A DNA stretch of 64,000 nucleotides from PALSA-612 sp963711315 (GCA_963711315.1 CAVQDQ010000004.1:1-64000); one strand, 5' to 3'; counted from the first letter of the stretch, positions 48,457 through 57,956 are shown. Translations and numbers: made by a program. Notes: generated by a model not told the origin, from the letters alone.

Positions 48457-49541
48457 GGCGGTCGCTCCTCGCGCAGCGCGCGGTCGGCGATGACGCGGAT
48501 GTCGATCCCGGGCAGCTCGCGGACCATCCGGGACAACAGCGACCCGCGGACGATCTCAACGCGGCGGCGCTCGTCGGGCGTGCCGACGAAGACGTACGTC
48601 GACCCGCGCTCGGCGGCCACCCGTCCGACCGTCGCCACGAGGTCATCGCCCTCCTCCTCGAGGAAATGGACGCCGAGGATGGAGGCGAGCCGCCGCAGGG
48701 CGGCCAGCTGCGTTGCCTCCTCGGCCGTGAGCTGCTGGCCGGGGTGGCGCATCCACATGGCGTCGATATCGCTTCCCAGCCGCTGCGCCGACCGCCAGGC
48801 GCGGCGCAGGATGCGCTGGGACTTCGGCTGCGGTTCGATGAGTGCGAGCACCCGCTCCGTGACCGCCTGCTGGCTGAGCGGGTCGAGCACCTTCGGTGAG
48901 CGACGGGCCTCGACGTCCTCGGCCACCTCTCGCAGCGCAAGCTCACGCAGCGCGGAAAGGTTCTCCTGGGTGAAGAAGTTCAGCAACGCCCGCTCGGCCT
49001 GGCCGCCGGGGTAGACCTTGCCCGCCCGCAAGCGCTCCTGCAGCGCCTCGGGCGAGAGATCGACCAACACGACCTCGTCGGCGTCGTCCAGCACGCGGTC
49101 GGGGAAGGTCTCGCGGACGCGAACTTCGGTCAGCTCCGCGACTGCGTCGTTGAGGCTCTCCAGGTGCTGGACGTTCACCGTCGAGATGACGTCGATACCG
49201 GCGGCGAGGATCTCGTCGATGTCCTGGTAGCGCTTCTCGTTGCGCGAGCCGGGGGCGTTCGTATGCGCAAGCTCGTCGACGAGTGCGAGCTCGGGCGCCC
49301 GGCGTATGACGGCGTCCACATCCATCTCCTCGAGCCCGAGCGAGCCGTGCTCGATGGGTCGGCGCGGCACGGTCTCGAGCCCCTCGGCGAGGGCGGCCGT
49401 CTCAGGACGATCGTGCGGCTCGAGGTAGCCGATCACGACGTCTCGGCCTTCCGCCTTTGCCTGGCGACCCTCCTGGAGCATCCGGTAGGTCTTGCCGACG
49501 CCGGCCGCCATCCCGAGGAGGATCCGGTACCGGCCTCGCAT
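48453..49541 (-). CDS. KdpD N-terminal sensor protein (KdpD domain plus UspA domain), stand-alone
   Basis: 362 residues. The KdpD sensor domain has Walker A LLGMAAGVGKTYRMLQEGR near residue 8, EGRDVVIGYLEPHDRPET, the Walker B-like LALVDELAHTNAPGSRNEKR and QDIDEILAAGIDVISTVNVQ. A UspA-like domain follows (about residues 240-362). Full KdpD continues with four membrane helices and a histidine kinase; here the protein stops before them, and those parts are encoded separately at 55241-56643. The intact stop and downstream coupling show the split is real rather than an artefact. Confidence 0.88.
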   Translation of the reverse strand: MRGRYRILLGMAAGVGKTYRMLQEGRQAKAEGRDVVIGYLEPHDRPETAALAEGLETVPRRPIEHGSLGLEEMDVDAVIRRAPELALVDELAHTNAPGSRNEKRYQDIDEILAAGIDVISTVNVQHLESLNDAVAELTEVRVRETFPDRVLDDADEVVLVDLSPEALQERLRAGKVYPGGQAERALLNFFTQENLSALRELALREVAEDVEARRSPKVLDPLSQQAVTERVLALIEPQPKSQRILRRAWRSAQRLGSDIDAMWMRHPGQQLTAEEATQLAALRRLASILGVHFLEEEGDDLVATVGRVAAERGSTYVFVGTPDERRRVEIVRGSLLSRMVRELPGIDIRVIADRALREERPP

Positions 49542-49550
49542 GGCGGGAGG

Positions 49551-51610
49551 TTATGCCCCGAAGACGTTGTGGATGAGCAGGTCGATCAGCTTGATGCCGA
49601 CGAACGGCAGGATCACGCCGCCCAGCCCGTAGATGAGGAGGTTGCGCCGCAGCAGCGCCGTCGCCCCGATCGCGCGGTACTTCACGCCGCGCAGAGCGAG
49701 CGGTACGAGCGCGGGGATGACGAGCGCGTTGAAGATGATCGCGGAGATGATCGCGCTGTAGGGGCTGCCGAGGTTCATGACGTTCAGCTGGCCGAGAGGG
49801 CCTTCCTCGCCCGGAACAGTGGAGTAGGTGAAGGCGAACATCGCCGGCAGGATGGCGAAGTACTTTGCGACATCGTTCGCGATCGAGAACGTCGTCAGCG
49901 AGCCGCGGGTGATGAGGAGCTGCTTCCCGACCTCGACGATCTCGATGAGCTTCGTCGGGTTGGAGTCGAGGTCGACCATGTTGCCGGCCTCCTTGGCAGC
50001 GGTCGTCCCGGTGTTCATCGCCACGCCGACGTCGGACTGGGCCAGCGCAGGCGCGTCGTTCGTCCCGTCACCCGTCATCGCGACCATGCGGCCGCGAGCC
50101 TGCTCCTCCCGGATGAGCTCGAGCTTCCGCTCGGGCGTCGCCTCGGCGAGGAAGTCGTCGACGCCCGACTCCTGCGCGATCACGGCGGCGGTGACCGGGT
50201 TGTCGCCCGTGATCATCACCGTGCGGATGCCCATCTTCCGCAGCTCGTCGAAGCGCTCGTTCATGCCGCCCTTGACGATGTCCTTGAGGTGGACGACGCC
50301 GAGCGCGAAGTTGTCCTTGGCGACGACGAGCGGCGTGCCTCCCTGCTCGGCCACCTGCTGCACGATCCCGTCGAGCTCGGCGGGGGCGCTCCCTCCCTGC
50401 TCGCGATGAACTCCTTGACGGCGTCGGCGGCGCCCTTGCGGATCATCGTCCCGTTCATGTTGAGGCCGCTCATGCGCGTCGTCGCGGAGAACGCCACGAA
50501 CTCGTGCTGCTCGCCGAGCTCGCGCTCGCGCAGCCCGAACTGCTCTTTGGCGAGCACGACGATCGAGCGGCCTTCGGGAGTCTCGTCGGCGAGTGAGGCG
50601 AGCTGTGCCACCTCTGCCAGCTCGAGCGTCTCGACACCTGAGAGCGGCAAGAACTCGGCTGCCTGACGGTTGCCGAGCGTGATCGTGCCGGTCTTGTCGA
50701 GCAGCAGGACGTCGACGTCGCCCGAGGCCTCTACCGCGCGGCCGGACATCGCGAGCACGTTGCGCTGCACGAGGCGGTCCATGCCGGCGATGCCGATCGC
50801 CGAGAGCAGCGCGCCGATCGTCGTCGGGATGAGGGCCACGAGCAGCGCGATGAGGACGGTCTGGGACAGATGCGTGCCGGCGTAGTCCGCGAACGGCGCC
50901 AGCGTGACCGTCGCGACGACGAACGTGATGGTCAGGCCGGCGAGCAGGATGTTGAGCGCGATCTCGTTCGGCGTCTTGCGGCGCTCGGCGCCCTCGACGA
51001 GGGCGATCATGCGGTCGAGGAACGAGCGGCCCGGCTCCTGCGTGACCTCGATGACGAGCCGGTCCGAGAGCAGCCGTGTGCCGCCGGTCACGGCCGAGCG
51101 GTCGCCGCCTGCCTCGCGGATCACCGGCGCCGACTCGCCCGTGATCGCGGACTCGTCGACCGAGCCCACGCCCTCGATGATCTCGCCGTCGGCGGGGATG
51201 ACCTGGCCGGCTTCGACCACGACGATGTCGCCGCGCTGGAGATCGGGTGCGGCAACCTCCTCCAGCCCGCCGGTGTCGGTTCGCCGGAAGGCCATGGTCG
51301 TCGTGCGCGTGGCGCGCAGCGCGTTGGCCTGCGCCTTGCCACGGCCTTCGGCGACCGCCTCCGCGAAGTTCGCGAACAGCACCGTCAGCCATAGCCAGAG
51401 CGCGATCGTGCCGGTGAACCAGAGCGGCTCCGATTCGTCCGACGAGAAGAGGTCGCGGAAGAAGATCACCGTCGTGATCACGCTGCCCAGCTCGACGATG
51501 AAGATCACCGGGTTGCGGAAGAGCGTCCGCGGGTCGAGCTTCACGAACGAGTCGCCAATCGCGTGGAAGACGATCGCGCGGGTGAAGATGCCGCCGCTGC
51601 GCGTCGTCAT
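49551..51610 (-). CDS. kdpB: K+-transporting P-type ATPase subunit B, one frame break
   Basis: ATG 51610 overlaps the kdpC stop (ATGA). P-type ATPase motifs: the actuator loop SAITGESAPVI, phosphorylation site VLLLDKTGTITLGNRQ (aspartate near residue 304), the nucleotide domain KGAADAVKEF, and the hinge TGDGTNDAPALAQSDVGVAM. The break lies near 50395 in a run of five C bases (GCGCCCCCGCCG), a typical homopolymer indel site. About 686 residues when repaired, the family length. It hydrolyses ATP to drive K+ through KdpA. It is downstream of kdpC, not upstream as in the usual order. Confidence 0.92.
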
Positions 51611-52192
51611 GCCGTCTCCTCGTCCAGCGCCAGGTTGAGCTCGAGCACGTTCACGCCCGGCTCGCCGAAGATGCCCAGCCAGCGCCCGTCTGTGTTCTCG
51701 TCGATCAGCCCCTCGACGCGGTCCAGGGAGAGCCCACGGACTTCCGCCACGCGCGCCGTCTGGAGTTGGGCGTTGGCCGGGGAGATGTGCGGATCGATGC
51801 CCGACCCAGAGGTCGTCACGGCGTCGACGGGGATGTCGCCGATCCGCAGACCCGGGTTGTAGGGGCGCTCCAGCTTGAGAATCGCGAGCACGCGTTGACG
51901 TACGGCCTTCGCGAGGTCGGGGTTCGTCGGGCCGAGGTTGGCGAACGTCGTCGCGGCGGCGTTGTACTCGGGTGCCGTCGCCGAGGGCCGCGGGTGGAAG
52001 TACTCGCGGCTTTGTGAACGCCTGCGCGGCGAGGCGGGAGCCGACGATCTTGCCGTCGCGCTCGATGAGGCTGCCGTCCGCGCGGCCGGGCGCGATGAGC
52101 TGCGCGAGCCCGGTGAACGCGAGGGGATAGGCGAGGCCGAAGACGAGCGTCAGCACGACGACGGCGATGACGGAGCGGCCGAGCGTGCGCAT
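51607..52192 (-). CDS. kdpC: K+-transporting ATPase subunit C, one frame break
   Basis: The N-terminus has one membrane helix (VIAVVVLTLVFGLAYPLAFT) then GSLIERDGKIVGSRLAAQAF. A break near 52010 leads to REYFHPRPSATAPEYNAAAT, the conserved KdpC core, and later DAVTTSGSGIDPHISPANAQ and GEPGVNVLELNLALDE. About 195 residues, normal length. The single helix anchors it at the periplasmic face where it stabilises the KdpA-KdpB complex. It lies between kdpA and kdpB, with TGATG coupling to kdpA and ATGA to kdpB. Confidence 0.92.
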
Positions 52193-53896
52193 CAGGGAGA
52201 AAGCGCCTCCACGATCGGGCCCAGAGTGAGGGCCGGGAAGAGCATCAGGCCGGCGGTCAGGATCGCGACGCCTACGAGCAGGACGGCGAACGTCGTGCCG
52301 TCGGTGCGGAACGTTCCCGCGGACGGCGGTACGGTCCTCTTGGCGGCCAGCGAGCCACCCAGCGCCAGCGCTGCGATGAGCGGCGCGAAGCGTCCCAGCC
52401 AGAGCGCAATCGAGCCGACGAGCGTCGAGAACTCCGTCGCGCCGTAGCCGGCGAACGCGCTGCCGTTGTTGTTCGACTGGGAGTCGTAGGCGTACAGCGC
52501 CTCGGAGAAGCCGTGCGCAGCCGGATTGAAGATGGATGCCAGGCCGCGATCGGTGGCGATCGAGATCGCAGTCAGTACGAGCACCATCGTCGGCACCAAG
52601 AGCGCGCCGACAGCAGCGAGCTTGATCTCCCTCGCCTCGATCTTCTTCCCGAGGTATTCGGGCGTACGGCCCACCATCAGCCCCGCCACGAAGACGGCGA
52701 TGACGATGTAGAAGAACATCCCGTAGAGACCGGAGCCGACACCGCCCCAGATGACCTCGCCCGTGAACATGTTCGCAATGGGCACGGCTCCGCCCGTCGC
52801 GGTCAACGCGTCATGGCCGCCGTTGACCGACCCGTTGGAGGCGTTCGTCGTCGCCACGGCCCAGTTGACCGTGGACGCGATGCCGTAGCGGACCTCCTTG
52901 TCGGACATGTTGCCGCCGCTCTGCCCGTCGCCGGCAGTGATGTTCACGCCGGAGTCACGTAACACCTGGGATCCGTGCTGCTCGGCCGGTAGCGCGACGG
53001 CGAGGCCGATGATCGTCATCGCCATCATGGCCCCGTAGATGGGCAGCGCCTGGCGGCGCGCCCCGATCATGCGGCCGAACATGAAGACCTGCGCTGCGGG
53101 GATGAGCAGGATGGACAGCATCTCCAGGAGGTTCGTGAAGGGGTTCGGGTTCTCGAAGGGAACGGCCGAGTTCGAGTTGTAGAAGCCGCCGCCGTTCGTC
53201 CCCAGCTGCTTGATCGCGATCTGCGTCGCCGCCGGGCCGCGTGCGATCGTCTGCTGGGCGCCCTCGACCGTCGTCGCGGTCGCCTAGCCGTCGAACGTCT
53301 GCACGACGCCCTGTGTGATGAGCACCACCGCGAGAATCGCGGCCAGCGGGCAGCAGGATGTAGACGAGCGAGCGGTAGAGGTCGACCCAGAAGTTGCCGA
53401 CCGTCGACGCCGAGCGCCGCGCGAAGCCGCGGATGACGGCGACCAGCACGGCCATGCCGAGCGCAGCGGACACGAAGTTCTGCACTGCCAGCCCGGCCAT
53501 CTGGCTCAGGTACGACATCGTGTACTCGCCGCCGTAGTACTGCCAGTTCGTGTTGGTGACAAAGCTCGCGGTCGTGTTCATGGAGACCCACGAGTTCACG
53601 CCTTTGAGGCCATCGGGGTTGAACGGCAGGTGACCTTGTAGCCGCAGCAGGAGATAGAGCAGCACGGCGAAGACGCCCATGAAGATGAGCGCCGTCTTCG
53701 CATAGCCCTTCCAGCCCTGCTCCTCCTCGGCCCGCGTTCCCAGGAGCCGGTAGAAGCCGCGCTCCGGTGCGGTGAGCCAGCGCGGCATGCGCAGCGTGCC
53801 CGCGTAGACCCGCGACATGTAGATGCTGAGCGGGTACGCCAGCACCGTGAGGATCACGACGTAGAGGACGATCTGCGTGATGCCGTTGCCGGTCAC
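52192..53896 (-). CDS. kdpA: K+-transporting ATPase subunit A, one frame break and one amber codon
   Basis: GTG 53896 overlaps the kdpF stop (GTGA). Pore-loop motifs of the K+ channel-like subunit are kept: SFVTNTNWQYYGGEYTMS, KQLGTNGGGFYNSNSAVPFE, and GSAFAGYGATEF. A break near 53350 follows LVYILLP, continuing as LAAILAVVLITQGVVQTFDG. A TAG then appears in frame (complement of 53284-53286) where a sense codon, probably tyrosine, is expected before ATATTVEGAQQT. About 567 residues when repaired. It forms the K+ path. Conservation on both sides argues for sequence errors. Confidence 0.9.
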
Positions 53897-53982
53897 AGCT
53901 TCTCGCCTCGGAACAGCACGTAGACGAGATACGCGACCACGAGTACCGCGACGACGAGGCCGAAGATGTCGCCCGCGGCCAT
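53893..53982 (-). CDS. kdpF: KdpF small membrane subunit (29 aa)
   Basis: ATG 53982 to the TGA that overlaps the kdpA GTG. 29 residues with one hydrophobic helix (IFGLVVAVLVVAYLVYVLF) and a charged end RGEKL, the size and character of KdpF, which stabilises the Kdp complex. It is coupled upstream to the 27-residue peptide by TGATG. Confidence 0.85.
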   Translation of the reverse strand: MAAGDIFGLVVAVLVVAYLVYVLFRGEKL

Positions 53983-54065
53983 CAGACGCGGCTCAACACG
54001 TAGATGACCGCGAACGAGAACGCGAAGCACGCGAGCGCGATGACGATGCCGAGCAACTCGACCAT
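53982..54065 (-). CDS. 27-residue single-helix membrane microprotein upstream of kdpF
   Basis: ATG 54065, stop TGA overlapping the kdpF ATG by one base; its own ATG overlaps the stop of the 98-residue gene in the same way. The product is one hydrophobic helix, with ELLGIVIALACFAFSFAVIY after MV and a short polar end VLSRV. It is distinct from KdpF, which follows. Position and coupling on both sides argue that it is translated. Similar short hydrophobic ORFs beside kdpF are known from actinobacterial and other kdp operons but have no assigned role. Confidence 0.7.
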   Translation of the reverse strand: MVELLGIVIALACFAFSFAVIYVLSRV

Positions 54066-54361
54066 CAGTGCTCCAGCGCCTCGGCCGCGTCGTCAAGTGC
54101 TTCGCCGAGCTCGTCCGCCCGGTCACGGTCGTGAAGCGGGCTCCAGGGGTCGTCGAGCAGTTGCTCGAGGAGCAGGACGCCGCGCGGCGCGACAGGGCGC
54201 TCGAGATCGGCGAGCCGGTCGGCGAGCGCGAGAAAACTCTCCGCTTCCGCGCGAACGGCGAGGCGGTCGAACGTCTGGGCACCAGGGAGATAGCGGGCGT
54301 CGGAATCGTGGACGAGCCGGCGCAGCGTGTGCGCGAGGTCGAGGCGCCGCTTCGGGATCAC
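54065..54361 (-). CDS. 98-residue conserved-looking soluble protein at the head of the kdp structural operon
   Basis: GTG 54361 is the first start codon in a frame that stays open further upstream. Sequence IPKRRLDLAHTLRRLVHDSD then ESFLALADRLADLERPVAPR is charged and alpha-helical, with no signal peptide or membrane segment. The stop overlaps the microprotein start (TGATG), so it is part of the kdp transcript. I do not recognise the family. 54362-54557 upstream probably holds the operon promoter and the KdpE sites. Confidence 0.6.
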   Translation of the reverse strand: MIPKRRLDLAHTLRRLVHDSDARYLPGAQTFDRLAVRAEAESFLALADRLADLERPVAPRGVLLLEQLLDDPWSPLHDRDRADELGEALDDAAEALEH

Positions 54362-54523
54362 GAGCTCGGCCGCGCGCCAGGAAAGCCGCAGGGACGGGCA
54401 CCGGCGAACGAAGCAGCTCCCGGTCCGCGACCCGTCGCGCGCGCGCGCAGCTGGCGCCGCTGGCGAAACGATTGCACGACCTGCGTCAAGATATTCGAGG
54501 CTACGGACGGCCGCCTGAGCGCC

Positions 54524-54562
54524 GTCTAAGGGTTCGAGCCGCCGGTCTAAGAGTTGTCTAAA
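54524..54562 (-). promoter_or_regulatory. Three direct repeats GTCTAAG/A, predicted KdpE operator
   Basis: On the plus strand GTCTAAG occurs at 54524-54530 and 54545-54551, and GTCTAAA at 54556-54562; the first two extend to GTCTAAGRGTT. Start-to-start spacings are 21 and 11 bp, that is two and one helical turns, the same-face direct-repeat pattern bound by OmpR/PhoB-type regulators such as KdpE. The third copy covers the kdpE stop codon. The site lies between kdpE and the kdp structural genes. Confidence 0.55.
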
Positions 54563-55244
54563 GCGCCGGATTGACCAGGCGGTAGCCGACGCCGGCCTCC
54601 GTGAGGATGTACCTCGGTCGCGATGGATCGGGCTCGAGCTTGCGTCTCAGCTGCGACACGTAGACGTGGATGTAGCTCGACTCCCGCTGGTAGGCGGGCC
54701 CCCAGACCTCGCGCAGGAGCGTCGTGTGGGTGAGCAGCTTGCCTTCGTTCTTCGCCAGCAGGCGGAGCAGCTCGAACTCGTGCGGCGTGAGGTGGACGGG
54801 CTCTCCCGCCATGGCCACCGAGTGCTTCTCGAGGTCGACGACGAGGTCGCCGATCTCGAGCACGGTGAGGCCGGCGGGCTCGACTCTCCGCAGCACCGCC
54901 CGCAGCCGCGCGAGTAGCTCGCCGATCGCGAACGGCTTCGTGACGTAGTCGTCGGCGCCGGCGTCGAGCGCCGCCACCTTCTCCGCCTCCTCGCCGACGG
55001 CCGAGACGAGGATGATCGGCGCCTGCGTCCACTCGCGCAGCTCGCGGCAGACGTCGGTGCCGCGCCCGTCAGGCAGCAGGAGGTCGAGGATGATCGCCTC
55101 GGGCGGCTGCAGCCCGGCCGCAGCAAGCGCCTCCTGGGCCGTCGTTGCCGTCGCGACGTCGTAGCCGGCGCCGCGGAGGTTCGTCTGCAGTGCCCGTAGG
55201 AATTGCGGCTCGTCGTCGACGACGAGAATCCGCTCTCCGCTCAC
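54558..55244 (-). CDS. kdpE: OmpR-family response regulator KdpE
   Basis: 228 residues from GTG 55244 (GTGA overlap with the histidine kinase). Receiver domain: acidic pocket LVVDDEPQFL, phosphoacceptor in IILDLLLPDGRG, threonine/serine region ILVSAVGEE, lysine in DDYVTKPFAIGEL. C-terminal winged helix with LTPHEFELLRLLAKNEGKLL, HTTLLREVWGPAYQRES and YVSQLRRKLEPD. The KdpE-type sequence around SSYIHVYVSQLRRKL matches the family. It should switch on the kdp genes when phosphorylated. Confidence 0.93.
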   Translation of the reverse strand: MSGERILVVDDEPQFLRALQTNLRGAGYDVATATTAQEALAAAGLQPPEAIILDLLLPDGRGTDVCRELREWTQAPIILVSAVGEEAEKVAALDAGADDYVTKPFAIGELLARLRAVLRRVEPAGLTVLEIGDLVVDLEKHSVAMAGEPVHLTPHEFELLRLLAKNEGKLLTHTTLLREVWGPAYQRESSYIHVYVSQLRRKLEPDPSRPRYILTEAGVGYRLVNPAL

Positions 55245-56643
55245 GCAGGCACCTCAGCCGGCAACTCGACCACGGGCAAGGCGAGTACGAACGACGCGCC
55301 CTGGCCCTCGCGCGACTCGAGCCAGAGGCGGCCGCCGTTCGCTTCGGTGAAGCCGCGGGCGATTGCCAGGCCAAGCCCCGCGCCGCGCTGGTCGGGCTGC
55401 CCGTCGACCCGGTAGAAAGGCTCGAAGATGTGCTCGTACTCCTCCTCGGGAATCCCCGGCCCGCGGTCGGTGACGCGAATCAGCAACTCCTTCCGGGTGG
55501 CGTTCACGCGCACGTGCACCCGCTCGTCCGGCGGCGAGAGCCTGATCGCGTTCTCGAGCACGTTCACGAGCGCCCGCTGGATCTGCGTCGCGTCGACCTG
55601 GACAGGAGGGCACGTCGGGACGCGCGTCCACGACGACCTGCTCCGGATCGGCGAGCTCGTCCATCGGCCTGCGCGAGCAGTTCGTCCGCCGTCCAGAGCT
55701 CGGGGCTCGCTACTGCCGCACCGGCCTGGAGCCGCGAGAGATCGAGGAGGTTCTCGACGAGCCGCTTCAGCCGCGTGTGCTCGACGCGGATCGTCTCCAG
55801 CAGGTCGACCCGGTCCTCGTCGGAGAGCGCCAGCTCGCCGCTCTGGAGCCCGTCCAGCGCCTGCTCGATCGTGGCCAGCGGCGTGCGGAGATCGTGTGAC
55901 ACGGTCTGGATGACGGCGGTCTTGATCGTGTCGCTGCGGCTGAGTGCCTCGGCCTCGAACGCGTCGCTCGCCAGCCGCTCCCGCTCCTGGGTGACGGCCA
56001 GCAGCGAGGCGAGCGCCGGTAGGAACCGCCGCTGTATGGCGAGGGCGGGCTCCTCGCTCTCGCTGCGTGTAGATCGTGCCGATCTCCCTGCCGTCGACGG
56101 CGAGCGGATGCGGTGCCTCGCCCGTACGCTCGCTCACCCGCCCGCCGAGCGCGATGCGCACCGAGGAAACGCCGAGCACCGTCGGCCGTTCTCTGCTCGA
56201 TGCGTTCGAGCTCATCGTCCAGCCGCGTGCCGCGCAGGAGCTCGACAGCGATGTCTGCGAGCAGCGATGCCTCGAGCTCGCGTTGCTCAGCCTCGGCCCG
56301 CTGTCCTCGGGCCCGAGAGGCCAGGGTGCCGACGACGATCGCCGTCACCACGTAGACGAGCAGCGCGAACCAGTTGCTGCGGTCGGCGAGCGTGAACGAG
56401 TACACCGGCGGCAGGAGGAAGAAGTTGAACGCGAGCATGCTCGCGACCGCCACCAAGACCGCGTAGGCGATGCCCCAGAAGAGCGCAATCGGCAGGACAG
56501 CGAAGACGTAGAGCACGCCGAGGCTGAGCACCGGGATGAAGTCGTCGAGAACGGCAATCGCCGCAGTGACGACGGTGACCGCGAGCGCCCCGGCCGCGAT
56601 GCCGGCCAGCGGGCTCTTCAGCGACTCAGCGATCCAGCCGCAT
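55241..56643 (-). CDS. KdpD C-terminal half: DUF4118 membrane domain and histidine kinase, five frame breaks
   Basis: ATG 56643, six bases after the SDR stop, then a break near 56628 leads to LKSPLAGIAAGALAVTVVTA. Four helices (DUF4118) follow, including LGVLYVFAVLPIALFWGIAY and FNFFLLPPVYSFTLADRSNW. Further breaks are near 56190, 56067, 55668 and 55610. The dimerisation helix with the phospho-histidine is TVSHDLRTPLATIEQALDG; ATPase motifs are ALVNVLENAIRLSPP, DRGPGIPEEEYEHIFEPFYR and GAGLGLAIARGFTEANGG. No KdpD sensor domain precedes the helices; that part is the separate protein at 48453-49541. Coupled to kdpE by GTGA. Confidence 0.83.
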
Positions 56644-56649
56644 GAGGAG

Positions 56650-57438
56650 CTACCAGGCCGACCAGCCGCCGTCGACGACGAGGTTTGCCCCCGTGACGTA
56701 CGACGAGGCGTCCGACGCGAGGAAGACGACGGCGCCAAGCGCCTCGCCTGCATCGGCCATTCGCCCGAGCGGCACCCGTGCGCCATAGGCCTCGAGGAAC
56801 TCCTGGGGCTGCTCGTTGAAGATCCCGCCCAGCGTCAGCGTGTTCACGCGCACGCCGGACTGCGCCCAGTAGGTGGCGAGGTAGCGCGTGAGGTTCAGCA
56901 GCGCCGACTTCGATACCGAGTAGGCAACCGGCTTGAAGAACGTCTCGCCCTTGCTGCGCCGGAACTCGTAGAGATCCTGCGGTGGTGAGAGGAGGCCGTA
57001 GACGGACGAGACGTTGACGATCGAGCCACGTCCCGCCTCGGCCATCGCGGCGCCGATCGCCTGACAGCAGAGGACGACACCCTTGACGTTGACGTCCATG
57101 ACCTCGTCGAAGGAGGCCTCCGGGTACGTCTCGAAGGGGCCGACCTCCTCGGGCGGCGCGTCCGGCGGCGAGTCGAGCGCGGCGTTGTTGACCAGCAGGT
57201 GCGGCGCGCCCCACTCGGCAGTGACCTCGGCCGTCGCCGATTCGATCGACGCCCGGTCCTTGACGTCGACCCGGTAGCGGCGGACGCTGTCGTCACCACC
57301 CGGCTCGGCCGCGACGTCGAACACGGCCACACGCATGCCGCGCGCGGCAAGGCCGTCGGTGTAGACCTGCCCCATCTGGCCGAGACCGCCGGTGACGACG
57401 GCCACGCGGCCGGCGAGATCGAACAGCTCGTCGGTCAC
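56650..57438 (-). CDS. SDR-family dehydrogenase of the nonulosonate cluster
   Basis: 262 residues from GTG 57438 (GTGA overlap with the phosphatase). Nucleotide motif AVVTGGLGQMGQVYTDGLAA, NNAALDSPPDAPPEE, catalytic serine in IVNVSSVYGLLSPP and Y-x-x-x-K in VAYSVSKSALLNLTRYLATY. The N-terminal FDLAGRVAVVTGGLGQMG pattern resembles SDRs encoded beside neuB/neuA (flmA/ptmA-type) in flagellin- and surface-sugar clusters. It may oxidise or reduce the sugar precursor. The cluster then passes directly into the KdpD histidine kinase gene. Confidence 0.85.
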   Translation of the reverse strand: MTDELFDLAGRVAVVTGGLGQMGQVYTDGLAARGMRVAVFDVAAEPGGDDSVRRYRVDVKDRASIESATAEVTAEWGAPHLLVNNAALDSPPDAPPEEVGPFETYPEASFDEVMDVNVKGVVLCCQAIGAAMAEAGRGSIVNVSSVYGLLSPPQDLYEFRRSKGETFFKPVAYSVSKSALLNLTRYLATYWAQSGVRVNTLTLGGIFNEQPQEFLEAYGARVPLGRMADAGEALGAVVFLASDASSYVTGANLVVDGGWSAW

Positions 57439-57956
57439 GCGTGCGCCTTCCAGATCGCATCGCAGAACTCGCGCACGCAGCCGTCGCCTCCCGCGCGCGT
57501 CAGCACCCAATGCGCGTGCTCTCTCGCCTCCGGCCACGCATCGGCCGGCACGACGGGAAGCCCGACCGCCTCGAGGCATGTCGCGTCGTTGATGTCGTTG
57601 CCGACGTACGCGGTCTGCTCGAGCTCGATCCCGCGCGCCACGGCCTGCTCGCGGAGCAGGGACAGCTTCTCCTCGATCCCCTGGATGCACTCGATGCCGA
57701 GCTTGCGCGCCCGCACACCCACGACCGGCGCCGTCTCCATCGACACGACCAGCGCCTCGACGCCAACCTCGCGCAGCCGGCGGAGGCCGAGCCCATCGGC
57801 GCGGCAGCAGCGGACGCTCTCGCGTCCGTCGTCGTCGACCCAGACGTGGTTGTCTGTGAAGACCCCGTCGAAATCGAAGACCGCGAGCCGCACCGACGCC
57901 AGGGTCTCGCGCGACGGCGCCGCCGGCTCAGCTTGCAGCACGCACCACCGGCTCAT
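57435..57956 (-). CDS. KdsC/N-acylneuraminate-9-phosphatase-type HAD phosphatase
   Basis: 173 residues from ATG 57956, starting 29 nt inside the end of neuB. Motif I is RLAVFDFDGVFTDNHVWVD (DxD), the KdsC-type tetramer hairpin; then RCCRADGLGLRRLREVGVE, IQGIEEKLSLL with the lysine, and TAYVGNDINDATCLEAVGL (acidic motif). Such enzymes dephosphorylate KDO-8-phosphate or nonulosonate-9-phosphate, giving the free sugar for CMP activation. The proximity to neuB supports the latter. Confidence 0.87.
   Translation of the reverse strand: MSRWCVLQAEPAAPSRETLASVRLAVFDFDGVFTDNHVWVDDDGRESVRCCRADGLGLRRLREVGVEALVVSMETAPVVGVRARKLGIECIQGIEEKLSLLREQAVARGIELEQTAYVGNDINDATCLEAVGLPVVPADAWPEAREHAHWVLTRAGGDGCVREFCDAIWKAHA

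Noticed and set aside
52192..53896. Programmed frameshift or stop-codon readthrough in kdpA
   Set aside because: No slippery heptamer or downstream structure is obvious at about 53350. Similar lesions occur in many unrelated genes here.
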